DNA of 64,000 nucleotides from an uncultured Eubacteriales bacterium (GTDB taxonomy: Bacteria; Bacillota; Clostridia; Oscillospirales; Oscillospiraceae): assembly GCA_900545515.1 (NCBI GenBank), contig UQZA01000013.1:1-64000 (forward strand), given 5' to 3'. Below, piece after piece: positions 8,650 to 16,816 of the stretch. Position numbers and translations under genes: made by a program. A model generated the notes under the pieces. It did no database searches and had not been told where the DNA came from. It worked only from the letters and a program-made list of their open reading frames with translations. Each line of letters opens with the position of its first letter. Positions within the stretch are counted from its first letter, which is position 1.

Positions 8650-9251
8650 TACACGTGGAAACACTGCCCTTGGGGCCCTTGGAGACCAACTGCTATCTGG
8701 TATACCGGGAAGGGAGCAACCAATGCCTGGCCATCGATCCCGGCGCAGAGGGAGCGGGCATTGCAGAGAAGCTCCGCCGGGCCAATCTGCATCTGGCAGC
8801 CATTGCCCTGACCCATGGTCATTTTGACCACGTGGGCGGCGTGAAGGAGCTGCAAAGGGCCACAGGGTGCTCCGTTTGGCTCCATCGAGGGGATCTGGCT
8901 CTGCCGGAATCCCTCACTGCCGGCCCCCTGGAGCCCACGGACTTCTATTCCGGTGGAGATACGGTGGAGCTTGCCGGAATTTCCGTGGAGGTTTACCATA
9001 CGCCGGGCCATACGCCAGGCTCCGTGTGCCTGCGGATGGAGGATGCGCTGTTCTCCGGGGACACGCTCTTTGCCCGCTCTTGCGGCCGGGTGGACCTGCC
9101 CGGTGGCAGCGTGGCCCAGATGCGCAGGTCCATGGAGCTGCTGCGGGGCTTGCCCTTTGAGGGGGCGGTGTACCCTGGCCATGGCGGCGAAACGACGCTT
9201 CCAGAGGAGCGGAGGTGGAATCCATATCTCAGGGGGGATGCGCCGCTATGA
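8646..9251 (+). CDS. MBL-fold metallohydrolase, glyoxalase II/YcbL-like
   Basis: A compact 201-residue metallo-beta-lactamase-fold hydrolase. The di-metal motif THGHFDHVGG lies near residue 57, with HTPGHTPGS near 118, SGDTLF near 138 and YPGHGG near 178. This matches the small glyoxalase-II-like subgroup, which hydrolyses thioesters or an unknown substrate; the C-terminal glutathione-binding domain of true glyoxalase II is absent. It overlaps dtd upstream and hemZ downstream (ATGA both sides), indicating a coupled operon. Confidence 0.85.
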   Translation: MIHVETLPLGPLETNCYLVYREGSNQCLAIDPGAEGAGIAEKLRRANLHLAAIALTHGHFDHVGGVKELQRATGCSVWLHRGDLALPESLTAGPLEPTDFYSGGDTVELAGISVEVYHTPGHTPGSVCLRMEDALFSGDTLFARSCGRVDLPGGSVAQMRRSMELLRGLPFEGAVYPGHGGETTLPEERRWNPYLRGDAPL

Positions 9252-10708
9252 AGCTGCTTCTGACCGGACATGAAGAACGCTATGCCATAGAGCAGCTCCA
9301 GCTGTCCCTGTTTCCCGGGGAGCAGATGGAGCCAGTGTATGGCCCCTTCCAAGGCGATGGGGCAGAGTCCATTCTCTCCCGGGGGGAGGTTTATTTAACA
9401 GCCACCACGGTCATTTGGTACCGGGGCCGGAAATCCCAGTGTGTCCGCCGGATGCATCTGGAGGCGGAGACGGTGCAGCTGCGGCGGCGCTTGCTGCAAA
9501 GAAGCTATTACGGAGCCGCCTGTCCGCTGCTGCCGGAGCCGCCCCCCTGGGGGGCCCTGGCCGGCGTGCGCCCTACGAAGATTACCACCAAGTTCCTGAT
9601 GGAGGGAGGGTCCCTCCGGGCTGCCGGGACTATGCTGAAGCAAATTTACTACGTCACGCCCACCCGGCGGCAGCTGTGCCTGGAGGCCTCCCAGGCTACA
9701 GTCCAGGCGGCTAAGCTGCTGGGGCCCCGGGATATTTCCCTCTATGTGGGAATTCCCTTTTGCCCCACCCGCTGCGCCTACTGCAGCTTTGTCAGCTCTG
9801 CCACCTCCCGCTCCGGTGGAATGGTGGAGCCCTACCTCCAGGCTTTGATCCGGGAAATTCAAGGGGTGGGCCGAATGCTGGCAAGTTCCGGGCTCCGGGC
9901 TCGTACACTCTATATAGGCGGCGGCACCCCCACCACCCTCACGGCAAGCCAGCTGAACCGGCTCCTGGATGTCCTTGGCCGGAGCTTGGATCTTTCCGGC
10001 TGCCTGGAATACACGGTGGAGGCCGGACGGCCGGATACCATCACCCAGGAGAAGCTCCAGGTTTTGGCCCGCCATGGGGTCGGGCGGGTCAGCATTAATC
10101 CCCAGTCCATGGATGACCGGGTCCTGGCCCTGTGCGGCCGCCGGCATAAGGCCATCCAGATTCCGGAGAGCTACCGAATGGCCCGCCAGGTGGGGTTTTC
10201 CGCCATTAATATGGACCTCATTGCCGGCCTGCCCGGGGACACACCTGCCGGCTTCCGCGCCTCTTTGGAGGCTGTAGCCGCTTTGGAACCGGAAAACATC
10301 ACGGTGCACACCCTGGCCCTAAAAAAGGGGGCGGACCTGTACCAGCACCCGGAGCGCCTGCCTGGTACGGAGGCGGTAGGGGAGATGGTGGGGTTTTCCC
10401 AGGATTACCTGCGGCAGCAGGGCTATGAGCCTTACTATCTCTACCGGCAGAAGTACATGTCCGGGAGCTTTGAAAATGTGGGCTGGTGCAAGCCGGGAAA
10501 GGCTTGCCTGTATAACATCTACATGATGGAGGAGCTCCACTCCATTGTTGCCCTGGGCGCCGGAGCCACCAGCAAGGCGAATCTTCCAGGGGGCCGCCTG
10601 GAGCGGTTTGCCAATCCCAAGTTTCCCCAGCAGTATTTGGAGCGGCTGGACCATGTAATTGCGGAAAAGCAGCGGCTGGTGCAGCTGCTGCGGCAAGGAA
10701 AGGAATAA
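9248..10708 (+). CDS. hemZ: Coproporphyrinogen dehydrogenase HemZ-like radical SAM protein
   Basis: This 486-residue oxygen-independent coproporphyrinogen III oxidase-like protein has the HemZ radical-SAM cluster motif CPTRCAYCSF near residue 178, GGGTPTTL near 227, and an N-terminal extension of about 160 residues typical of HemZ rather than HemN/HemW. True coproporphyrinogen activity is not certain in this lineage. The ATG at 9248 follows a GGGGGG ribosome site and overlaps the upstream stop; an in-frame ATG at 9215 is less likely. Confidence 0.85.
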   Translation: MKLLLTGHEERYAIEQLQLSLFPGEQMEPVYGPFQGDGAESILSRGEVYLTATTVIWYRGRKSQCVRRMHLEAETVQLRRRLLQRSYYGAACPLLPEPPPWGALAGVRPTKITTKFLMEGGSLRAAGTMLKQIYYVTPTRRQLCLEASQATVQAAKLLGPRDISLYVGIPFCPTRCAYCSFVSSATSRSGGMVEPYLQALIREIQGVGRMLASSGLRARTLYIGGGTPTTLTASQLNRLLDVLGRSLDLSGCLEYTVEAGRPDTITQEKLQVLARHGVGRVSINPQSMDDRVLALCGRRHKAIQIPESYRMARQVGFSAINMDLIAGLPGDTPAGFRASLEAVAALEPENITVHTLALKKGADLYQHPERLPGTEAVGEMVGFSQDYLRQQGYEPYYLYRQKYMSGSFENVGWCKPGKACLYNIYMMEELHSIVALGAGATSKANLPGGRLERFANPKFPQQYLERLDHVIAEKQRLVQLLRQGKE

Positions 10709-10711
10709 GCT

Positions 10712-12079
10712 ATGGATCTCCTGTTTTCCGGCGTGACCATCGTCACCATGGACGAAGCCATGCATGTGCTTTTTGGAGGCTACCTGGGTGTCACAGGTAC
10801 CAAGATTTCTTACATCAGCAAGGACCCGCCCCCCCAGGCGCCTGAGAAAATTATGGATGCCACCGGTATGGTGCTCATGCCCGGCCTCATCAACTGCCAC
10901 ACCCACTTGGCCATGAGTCTGCTCCGGGGCTGTGCAGAGGATTGCTGCCTGAGCCGCTGGCTCAGCGACTATGTCCTTCCCAGGGAGGACCGGCTGGACG
11001 CCCGGGCGGCCCGGGCGGGGGTGATGCTGTCTCTGGCAGAGTGCCTTCGGTTCGGCGTTACTTCGGTGTCGGATCTTTATTCCTTCCCGGAGGTGACGGC
11101 TCAGGCTGTGGCAGAGGTGGGAATGAAGGCGAACATTGCCCCGGCGCTCACCCTGTTTGCCGATGAATCTGAGGATTTTGATTTTGAAAAGGATCCGGCC
11201 TGCCATCGCCTACAGGAGCTGGTGGAGCAGTGGCATGGCCATGACGCCGGGCGAATTCGTATAGACGCTGGAATTCATGCCCCATATACCAGCCATTATA
11301 AACTCTGGGAGCCTTTGTCCGCCTATGCAAAGGAAATGGGCTTGCGGATGCAGGTCCATCTGTCAGAAACTGTGGGAGAGGAACGGGAGTGCCAGGAGCG
11401 GTGTGGCTTGACGTCTACCCAGCTGCTGGATTGCCACCGGGTGTTTGACGTCCCGGCTGCTGCTGCCCATTGCAACCACCTGAGCCGGGAGGACATGGGC
11501 CTGCTGGCCCGGCAGGGGATCAGCGCGGTACACTGTCCCGTCTCCAACCTGAAGCTGGTTTCCGGTGTGGCTCCCGTGGCGGATATGGTGAAGGCGGGGA
11601 TGAATGTGGCGCTGGGCACCGACTCCGCCGCTTCCAACAACAACCTGGACCTCTTTGAGGAGATGAAGACGGCTGCCCTGCTTGCCAAGCTGAAGGCGGA
11701 GAACCCTGCTGCCCTGCCTCCCCAGGCTCTGGTGATGATGGCCACAGTGTGCGGCGCCCGGGCCCAGGGGCGGGAGGCCGAATGCGGTATGCTGAAGGTT
11801 GGCATGGACGCCGACCTGATCCTGGTGGACTTTACCGCACCCCATTTGATGCCTTGCCATGACGTGTGGAGCAGCTTGGTCTATGGGGTCCGGGGCTCGG
11901 ATGTGGCGCTCACCATGGTCCGGGGCAAGATCCTCTATGCCGGGGGAAAATTCACCACCATAGACCTGGACGGCGTGGTGCGGGAGATGCGGGACTATGC
12001 CATGGACCGGGTGTTCTCTCCCCAGCCGGAGGGGACCGTCACCAGCGCAGACAGCGCCTTTGGGAGCGGCGAGTCATGA
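10712..12079 (+). CDS. Amidohydrolase, S-adenosylhomocysteine/methylthioadenosine deaminase-type
   Basis: A 455-residue metal-dependent hydrolase of the TrzA/AtzA-MtaD group. Metal ligands appear in INCHTHLAM near residue 62, in HCNHLSRED and in ALGTDSAASNNNLDLFEEM near 308. Members deaminate S-adenosylhomocysteine, methylthioadenosine, guanine or related compounds; sequence alone does not fix the substrate. It begins three bases after hemZ and is probably in the same operon. Confidence 0.85.
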   Translation: MDLLFSGVTIVTMDEAMHVLFGGYLGVTGTKISYISKDPPPQAPEKIMDATGMVLMPGLINCHTHLAMSLLRGCAEDCCLSRWLSDYVLPREDRLDARAARAGVMLSLAECLRFGVTSVSDLYSFPEVTAQAVAEVGMKANIAPALTLFADESEDFDFEKDPACHRLQELVEQWHGHDAGRIRIDAGIHAPYTSHYKLWEPLSAYAKEMGLRMQVHLSETVGEERECQERCGLTSTQLLDCHRVFDVPAAAAHCNHLSREDMGLLARQGISAVHCPVSNLKLVSGVAPVADMVKAGMNVALGTDSAASNNNLDLFEEMKTAALLAKLKAENPAALPPQALVMMATVCGARAQGREAECGMLKVGMDADLILVDFTAPHLMPCHDVWSSLVYGVRGSDVALTMVRGKILYAGGKFTTIDLDGVVREMRDYAMDRVFSPQPEGTVTSADSAFGSGES

Positions 12080-12148
12080 CGCTCCGATTCCACCCATGCT
12101 CCGGCAGATGCCGGTCGAGTCATTTCCATTCAGAAAGAGGGTCTTTCT

Positions 12149-13744
12149 TTGGCTTCCGATAAGAAACAGTCCTTTCTCCACGGCGCTGCGCTGCTGGCAG
12201 GAGCCACGGCCATTGTCAAGGTGCTGGGCGCTTTATACAAAATTCCCCTGGGGAACATCATTGATGATGCCGGTTTTGGCTACTTTAACACAGCCTACGA
12301 CATTTACTCCGTGCTTCTGATGGTTTCCACGGCGGGCCTGCCGGTGGCCATGAGCCGGATGATTGCCGAGGCTGGGAGCCTGGGGCGCTACGGGCAGATC
12401 CGGAGGATTTACCAGACAGCTCTGTGCATTTTCCTGGGCCTGGGCGTGGCTGGTACCGTACTGATGACTGGCTTCTGCCGCCCCTTGGCCAATTGGATGA
12501 ATTCTCCCAATTCCTGGGCAGCCATTGCGGCCCTGGGTCCTTCTGCCCTTCTGATGTGCCTGACTTCTGCCTTCCGTGGGTTCTTCCAGGGGCAGGGGAA
12601 CATGCGGCCTACGTCAGTGAGCCAGGTGCTGGAGGCCGTGTGTAAGCTGGTGGTGGGCCTGGGTCTTGCCTGGTTCATTATGAAGCAGAAGAACGACACG
12701 GCGCTGGCCGCCGGCGGCGCCATTCTGGGCGTGACCTCCGGCTGCCTCATCGCGACGTTGTATATGTACGGCGCTTATAGCCGGGCCCGGCGGGAAATGC
12801 CGAAAAGTCAGGGAGGCGTTTCCTCTTTTGGTCAGACGGCCAAGCGACTTCTGGCCATTGCGATTCCCATCACCATCGGCTCGGCCGGACTGCAGATCAT
12901 CACCCTGGTGGATGCCAAGGTGGTCATGTCCCGGCTCATTGGGGCAGCCGGGTTTACCCAGGGGCAGGCGGATACGCTCAAGGGTGTGTACAACTTTGCA
13001 CAGACCATTTTTAACCTGCCGTATGCCTTTGTGTCCCCCATTTCCATCAGCATTTTGCCTGCGATTACCGCCCAGCTCACCCTGCGCAACGCCCGGGGGG
13101 CCCGCAGGACGGAGGAGTCTGCCATCCGCATTATGGGTCTCATCACCATGCCCTGCGCGGTGGGCCTCATCGTCCTGGCGCAGCCCATTATGGCTTTGCT
13201 CCGGGGATACACCGGGGATACTCTGACCACAGCCGGAAATCTCCTGGCGGTGCTGGGGGTGAGCCTGGTATTTACCAGCGTGGTGATGCTCACCAACACC
13301 ATGATGCAGGCCCATGGCTTTGTATATCTGCCGGTGATGAACATGTTCATTGGCGGCATTGTGAAGGTGATTGTGAACTACATTTTGGTGGGCAATCCCA
13401 ACATCAATATCCAGGGCGCGCCGGTGGGCACGCTGTGCTGCTACCTGTGCATTACGGTTCTGAACCTCTTTACCATGCGCAAGGTGATCCGAAAGTCGCC
13501 CAATGTACCCAAGCACCTGCTGAAGCCCCTCCTTGCCTCCCTGATCATGGGCGGCGTGGCCTATGGCGCTTGGCGGCTGACGGCGGCGGTGACTGCCAGC
13601 AGGCTTGTGCAGTGTGCGTTGCCCATTGCGCTGGCTGCTGCGGCCTATGTGATTTTGGTCATTGTGCTGCGGGTTGTCACGTACGACGACTGTATGCTGC
13701 TGCCCAAGGGGGAGAAAATTGCAAAGCTCCTGCGAATTCGCTGA
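12149..13744 (+). CDS. MurJ/SpoVB-like lipid flippase (polysaccharide biosynthesis protein)
   Basis: A 531-residue membrane protein with about 14 hydrophobic segments, of the MOP/MVF superfamily that includes SpoVB, YtgP and MurJ. These proteins flip lipid-linked cell-wall precursors. Characteristic text is GALYKIPLGNIIDDAGFGYFNTAY near residues 27-50 and a second-half AxGFVYLPVMNM segment. The start is TTG at 12149, eight bases after AGAAAGAGGG. Whether it is vegetative or sporulation-specific cannot be told here. Confidence 0.85.
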   Translation: MASDKKQSFLHGAALLAGATAIVKVLGALYKIPLGNIIDDAGFGYFNTAYDIYSVLLMVSTAGLPVAMSRMIAEAGSLGRYGQIRRIYQTALCIFLGLGVAGTVLMTGFCRPLANWMNSPNSWAAIAALGPSALLMCLTSAFRGFFQGQGNMRPTSVSQVLEAVCKLVVGLGLAWFIMKQKNDTALAAGGAILGVTSGCLIATLYMYGAYSRARREMPKSQGGVSSFGQTAKRLLAIAIPITIGSAGLQIITLVDAKVVMSRLIGAAGFTQGQADTLKGVYNFAQTIFNLPYAFVSPISISILPAITAQLTLRNARGARRTEESAIRIMGLITMPCAVGLIVLAQPIMALLRGYTGDTLTTAGNLLAVLGVSLVFTSVVMLTNTMMQAHGFVYLPVMNMFIGGIVKVIVNYILVGNPNINIQGAPVGTLCCYLCITVLNLFTMRKVIRKSPNVPKHLLKPLLASLIMGGVAYGAWRLTAAVTASRLVQCALPIALAAAAYVILVIVLRVVTYDDCMLLPKGEKIAKLLRIR

Positions 13745-13770
13745 TTTTTCCGGGACATGTAAATTTTCTC

Positions 13771-13799
13771 TTGTAAACCGGGATAAAATATGGTAGATT
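13771..13799 (+). promoter_or_regulatory. Promoter of the HU gene
   Basis: TTGTAA (13771-13776), 17 bases, TAGATT (13794-13799), about 50 bases before the HU start. Confidence 0.65.
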
Positions 13800-13850
13800 T
13801 TTAAGGCGCGCTTTTGTCGCTGCAATTACCCAGGAAAGAGGCAATGTACC

Positions 13851-14126
13851 ATGAACAAAACCGAACTGATTTCCGCCATGGCCGAGAGGTCCGGCCTCTC
13901 CAAGAAGGATACGGAGAAGGCTCTGACCGCCGCCCTGGAGACCATAGCCGCTGCGCTGGCTGCCGGAGACCGGGTCCAGCTGGTGGGCTTCGGCACCTTT
14001 GAAACCAAGGACCGGGAGGCCCGCACCGGCCGCAACCCCTCTACCGGAGAGCCGATGGACATTCCTGCCGCCCGCCTGCCTGCGTTTAAGGCTGGCAAGG
14101 CGCTGAAGGATGCGGTAGCTCTGTGA
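13851..14126 (+). CDS. hup: HU-family DNA-binding protein
   Basis: A 91-residue HU/IHF-family nucleoid protein: it starts MNKTELISAMAE, has VQLVGFGTFE at about residues 43-52, and an arm with RTGRNPSTGEPMDIPA ending FKAGKALKDAV. It binds and bends DNA non-specifically as a dimer. AGGAAAGAGG precedes the ATG. It has its own promoter and terminator, fitting high expression. Confidence 0.95.
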   Translation: MNKTELISAMAERSGLSKKDTEKALTAALETIAAALAAGDRVQLVGFGTFETKDREARTGRNPSTGEPMDIPAARLPAFKAGKALKDAVAL

Positions 14127-14130
14127 CTCA

Positions 14131-14163
14131 AAGCCGGCGGCGTATGCGTCCGCCGGCTTTTTT
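14131..14163 (+). terminator. Intrinsic terminator after the HU gene
   Basis: The stem AAGCCGGCGG / CCGCCGGCTT with a 9-base loop is followed by a T run, 5 bases after the HU stop. Confidence 0.9.
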
Positions 14164-14212
14164 GACTGGGACTGGTGGAGCCTGGGCTCCGCAGAAAAAA
14201 GGAGAAACGATT

Positions 14213-14452
14213 GTGAGATTAGATAAATTTTTGAAGGTATCCCGCCTCATCAAGCGGCGTACCGTGGCCAATGAAGCCTGCGACAATGGCCGCATCAGCG
14301 TCAATGGCCGGGTGGTGAAGGCCTCCTACGATGTGAAGGTAGGCGACCGGCTGGAAATTGCTCTGGGTGGACGGACCCTGGCGGTAGAAGTGCTCCAGGT
14401 GGCCGAGACCGTGCGTAAGGACGATGCGGCGGCCATGTACCGGGAGGTGTAG
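14213..14452 (+). CDS. rqcP: S4-domain RNA-binding protein RqcP
   Basis: A 79-residue protein that is essentially one S4 RNA-binding domain: RLDKFLKVSRLIKRRTVANE then GRISVNGRVVKASYDVKVGD. In Firmicutes RqcP (YabO) works with RqcH in ribosome quality control, assisting poly-alanine tailing on stalled 50S subunits. The GTG at 14213 is preceded by AAAAGGAG. The longer in-frame start at 14123 overlaps HU and its terminator and is rejected. HU-rqcP adjacency is a common Firmicutes arrangement. Confidence 0.9.
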   Translation: MRLDKFLKVSRLIKRRTVANEACDNGRISVNGRVVKASYDVKVGDRLEIALGGRTLAVEVLQVAETVRKDDAAAMYREV

Positions 14453-14457
14453 CGGTG

Positions 14458-15309
14458 ATGGAAAACGCGGCCCTGGTGCTGGAGGGCGGCGCCATACGGG
14501 GGATTTTTTCCGCAGGTGTGCTGGACTTCCTGATGGAGCGGAAGGTGCAGTTTCCCTATGTGGTCAGTGTTTCTGCCGGAACCTGCTGCGCCATGAGCTA
14601 CTTGTCCGGTCAGCTGGGCAGAACCCGGGCCTGCATGATGCCGGACCCAGAGACCCGGTACTACGGTCTGCAGCAGCTGCGGGAGTCGGGCAAATTGATG
14701 GATTTGCGGAAGATTTTTTTTGAGTACCCCTATGGGCGGTTCCCCTTCGATTTTTCCGCTTATTTTGCCTCCGGGACGGAGCACGAAATTGTGGTGACGG
14801 ACCGGGCCGACGGCTTGCCCCGGTATTTGAAGGAGTCGTCGGATGCCTACCGCCTGAGCCTGGCGGCCATGGCCTCCTGCTCCATCCCGGTGCTCAATGC
14901 CCCGGTGGAGCTGGACGGACGGCATGATTACGACGGCGGGGTGGGGGATTCTATTCCGGTTGGCAGGGCTCTGGCCAAGGGCTACGGGAAGGTGGTGGTG
15001 GTCCTCACCCGGCGCGCCGGGGTCTATCCCAGAGTGGGAACCAAAGCCCAGGCTGCTTACCGGGTGTTCTTCCGGCACTATCCCCAGTTCCGGGACGCCC
15101 TTCTGTCCCGGCCGGACCGGTATCGGGCCCAGGTGACCCTTCTGAACCGGCTGGAGGCCCAGGGCCGGGCCTTTCTGATCCGCCCCCTGGAGCCGGAGCT
15201 GCCCCACCTGGAGAAAAACCCGGAGCTGGCCGCCAGCTATTACCGCCACGGCTACACCCGGATGGCGGCCCTCTGGCCGGAGCTCCAGGCATTTTTGAAT
15301 GGGAAGTAG
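14458..15309 (+). CDS. Patatin-like phospholipase family protein
   Basis: A 283-residue patatin/RssA-type serine hydrolase. The oxyanion-hole motif GGAIRG is near residue 10, the nucleophile lies in VSVSAGTCCA (GxSxG-like) near 37, and the catalytic Asp in YDGGVGDSIPV near 160, so the Ser-Asp dyad seems intact. Members cleave acyl-lipids; the physiological substrate is unknown. A GTG at 14455 directly before the ATG is an alternative start. GGGAGG lies upstream, and the stop of rqcP is 5 bases away, so the two are probably co-transcribed. Confidence 0.88.
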   Translation: MENAALVLEGGAIRGIFSAGVLDFLMERKVQFPYVVSVSAGTCCAMSYLSGQLGRTRACMMPDPETRYYGLQQLRESGKLMDLRKIFFEYPYGRFPFDFSAYFASGTEHEIVVTDRADGLPRYLKESSDAYRLSLAAMASCSIPVLNAPVELDGRHDYDGGVGDSIPVGRALAKGYGKVVVVLTRRAGVYPRVGTKAQAAYRVFFRHYPQFRDALLSRPDRYRAQVTLLNRLEAQGRAFLIRPLEPELPHLEKNPELAASYYRHGYTRMAALWPELQAFLNGK

Positions 15310-15362
15310 AAACGGAAAGGACAAAACTGCTGGGGGGACGCCGGGGAAGGCGCTTCCCCTGC

Positions 15363-15495
15363 CGGAGGCGGGTCGGATGAGGAACAATGAGATGTGGTTA
15401 GCCTGTATGCAGCTTCCTGATTCATAAACTGCATATAAACCGGCTAGAGTTCACCGCTTTTCATCAGTTGGGCTTCGCCTGCCGGCTGGAATACG
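15363..15495. repeat. Dispersed intergenic repeat, family C, copy 1 (within the 15310-15761 gap)
   Basis: The segments GGCGGGTCGGATGAGGAAC and CTGCATATAAACCGGC are re-found in the same order at 56011-56148 (GCGGATGAGGAGC; CTGCATATAGACCGGCC), ending in both with CTGGAAT. No ORF is convincing. The rest of this 450-base gap holds only hairpins, listed separately. Confidence 0.55.
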
Positions 15496-15523
15496 CGCTG
15501 CAGGGCGCGTTGCGAAATAGCGT

Positions 15524-15604
15524 GTTCTAAAATGATCCCTAATATTTTAGCGGGAGAAGGCACGAATTTCTGTGTTTTCTCCCGCTATCTTTCACTTTTA
15601 GAAC
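15524..15604. repeat. Nested palindromic structure between convergent genes
   Basis: An outer perfect 9-bp inverted repeat (GTTCTAAAA at 15524 / TTTTAGAAC at 15596) encloses an inner hairpin TAGCGGGAGAA / TTCTCCCGCTA. It may be a bidirectional terminator or a tiny mobile element. Confidence 0.55.
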
Positions 15605-15607
15605 GGA

Positions 15608-15642
15608 GTCTGTTGCAAAAAAACACATTTTGCAACAGACCC
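15608..15642. terminator. Hairpin between patatin and spo0A genes
   Basis: GTCTGTTGCAAAA and TTTTGCAACAGAC form a perfect 13-bp stem with a 7-base loop. A bidirectional terminator is likely because the flanking genes converge. Confidence 0.6.
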
Positions 15643-15700
15643 GGTTGCGTCCAGGCGGCAGCCCCTGGGCCTGGTGGGGCAGACAGGAACCACGGTACAT

Positions 15701-15753
15701 AAAAATTTGCCGCCTCGCGCCGGAGCGTCAGCTCCTGGCGGGGCGGCAATTTG
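15701..15753 (-). terminator. Intrinsic terminator of spo0A
   Basis: On the minus strand a long GC-rich stem (ATTGCCGCCCCGCC... pairing with GGCGGCAAAT) ends in a TTTTT run, 9 bases past the spo0A stop. Confidence 0.8.
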
Positions 15754-15761
15754 GATGGGAT

Positions 15762-16547
15762 TCATTGGGCGGCATCCATGGATTTGAGCTGCAGCTGGAG
15801 CTTGTCGGCTATGAGGGCAATGAATTCGGAATTGGTGGGCTTGCCCTTGGTGTTGCTGACGGTGTAGCCGAAAAAACGCTGCAGGGTGTCCAGATCGCCC
15901 CGGTCCCAGGCCACTTCGATGGCGTGGCGGATGGCCCGCTCCACCCGGGAGGGGGTGGTGCCGAAGGTTTTGGCTACCTGGGGATAGAGCACCTTGGTAA
16001 TGGCGTTGATCACATCCATATCGTTTACGGCAATGACAATGGCCTCCCGCAGATACTGGTAGCCCTTGATATGGGCCGGAACGCCAATCTCATGAATGAT
16101 GCCGGTGACCATAGACTCGATGTTGGGCTCCGGCTGGGCCGGACGGCGCATCAGGGCGGGGCGCTTGGCAGTCTGGCTGGCGCGGATCTCCTCCAACCGC
16201 TCCACCAGGGCCGCCATGTCGCAGGGCTTCATCATCAAATATTGCACACCCAGGTTGGACACGGTCATGGCTACGTAATCTGTAATAAACCCGGAGGTCA
16301 CCAGGCCTACGGGCGGCTTGTCCATGGCGTTGGCGTAGCGCAGGACGCTGATGCCGTCCCGCTTGGCCAGCATAAGATCCAGGACCAGAATGTCCGGCTT
16401 GGTTGCCTCCAGCAGGCGCACCGCTTCCTCTCCATCCGCGGCGGTGCCCACCAGGTCGTAGCCATCCAGCTGCTGCAGCTCGTTTTTCAAGTGACCGCAG
16501 AACGCCTCGCTTCCGTCCGCGATCAAAACCTTGATCCGATTCTCCAT
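15762..16547 (-). CDS. spo0A: Sporulation master response regulator Spo0A
   Basis: A 261-residue response regulator. The receiver domain has the acidic pocket (KVLIADGSEAF) and phospho-Asp in DILVLDLMLAKRDG (about residue 57). The C-terminal Spo0A DNA-binding domain carries the hallmark TPSRVERAIRHAIEVAW and TVSNTKGKPTNSEFIA. Phosphorylated Spo0A binds 0A boxes to start sporulation. The ATG follows GGAGGAGAGG; an upstream in-frame TTG at 16565 is less likely. Three 0A-like boxes lie upstream. This gene marks the organism as an endospore former or a recent descendant of one. Confidence 0.96.
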   Translation of the reverse strand: MENRIKVLIADGSEAFCGHLKNELQQLDGYDLVGTAADGEEAVRLLEATKPDILVLDLMLAKRDGISVLRYANAMDKPPVGLVTSGFITDYVAMTVSNLGVQYLMMKPCDMAALVERLEEIRASQTAKRPALMRRPAQPEPNIESMVTGIIHEIGVPAHIKGYQYLREAIVIAVNDMDVINAITKVLYPQVAKTFGTTPSRVERAIRHAIEVAWDRGDLDTLQRFFGYTVSNTKGKPTNSEFIALIADKLQLQLKSMDAAQ

Positions 16548-16678
16548 ATATTTCCTCTCCTCCAATCAGTTTAGACACGGCTCTGGCCAATCCGCAAAGG
16601 CCGTCGCTGCGACGGTTCTAAATTATCATAAAGCCGCAAGTTTTGCAAGGTCATTTTTCTAACAATCGTTCCCTAAGG

Positions 16679-16770
16679 TTCGACTAAAAACTTGGTTTCC
16701 CATGAGAAAGCTGCATTTTTAGGGGAATTTTGTCGAAGGCCCGAAGACGGGAACGCTGCATTTGGTCGAA
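16679..16770. promoter_or_regulatory. Cluster of Spo0A-box-like sites upstream of spo0A
   Basis: TGTCGAA (16731-16737) matches the 0A-box core exactly. TTCGACT (16679-16685; AGTCGAA on the other strand) and GGTCGAA (16764-16770) each differ at one base. They lie 130-225 bases upstream of the spo0A start, consistent with autoregulation. A possible -10 (TAATTT) and -35 (TTGCAA) for spo0A are seen near plus 16630-16655. Confidence 0.55.
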
Positions 16771-16816
16771 TGGGCAGTTTTTTTGACGGATGGGATGGGG
16801 GAGAGAAGCGGCCGGC

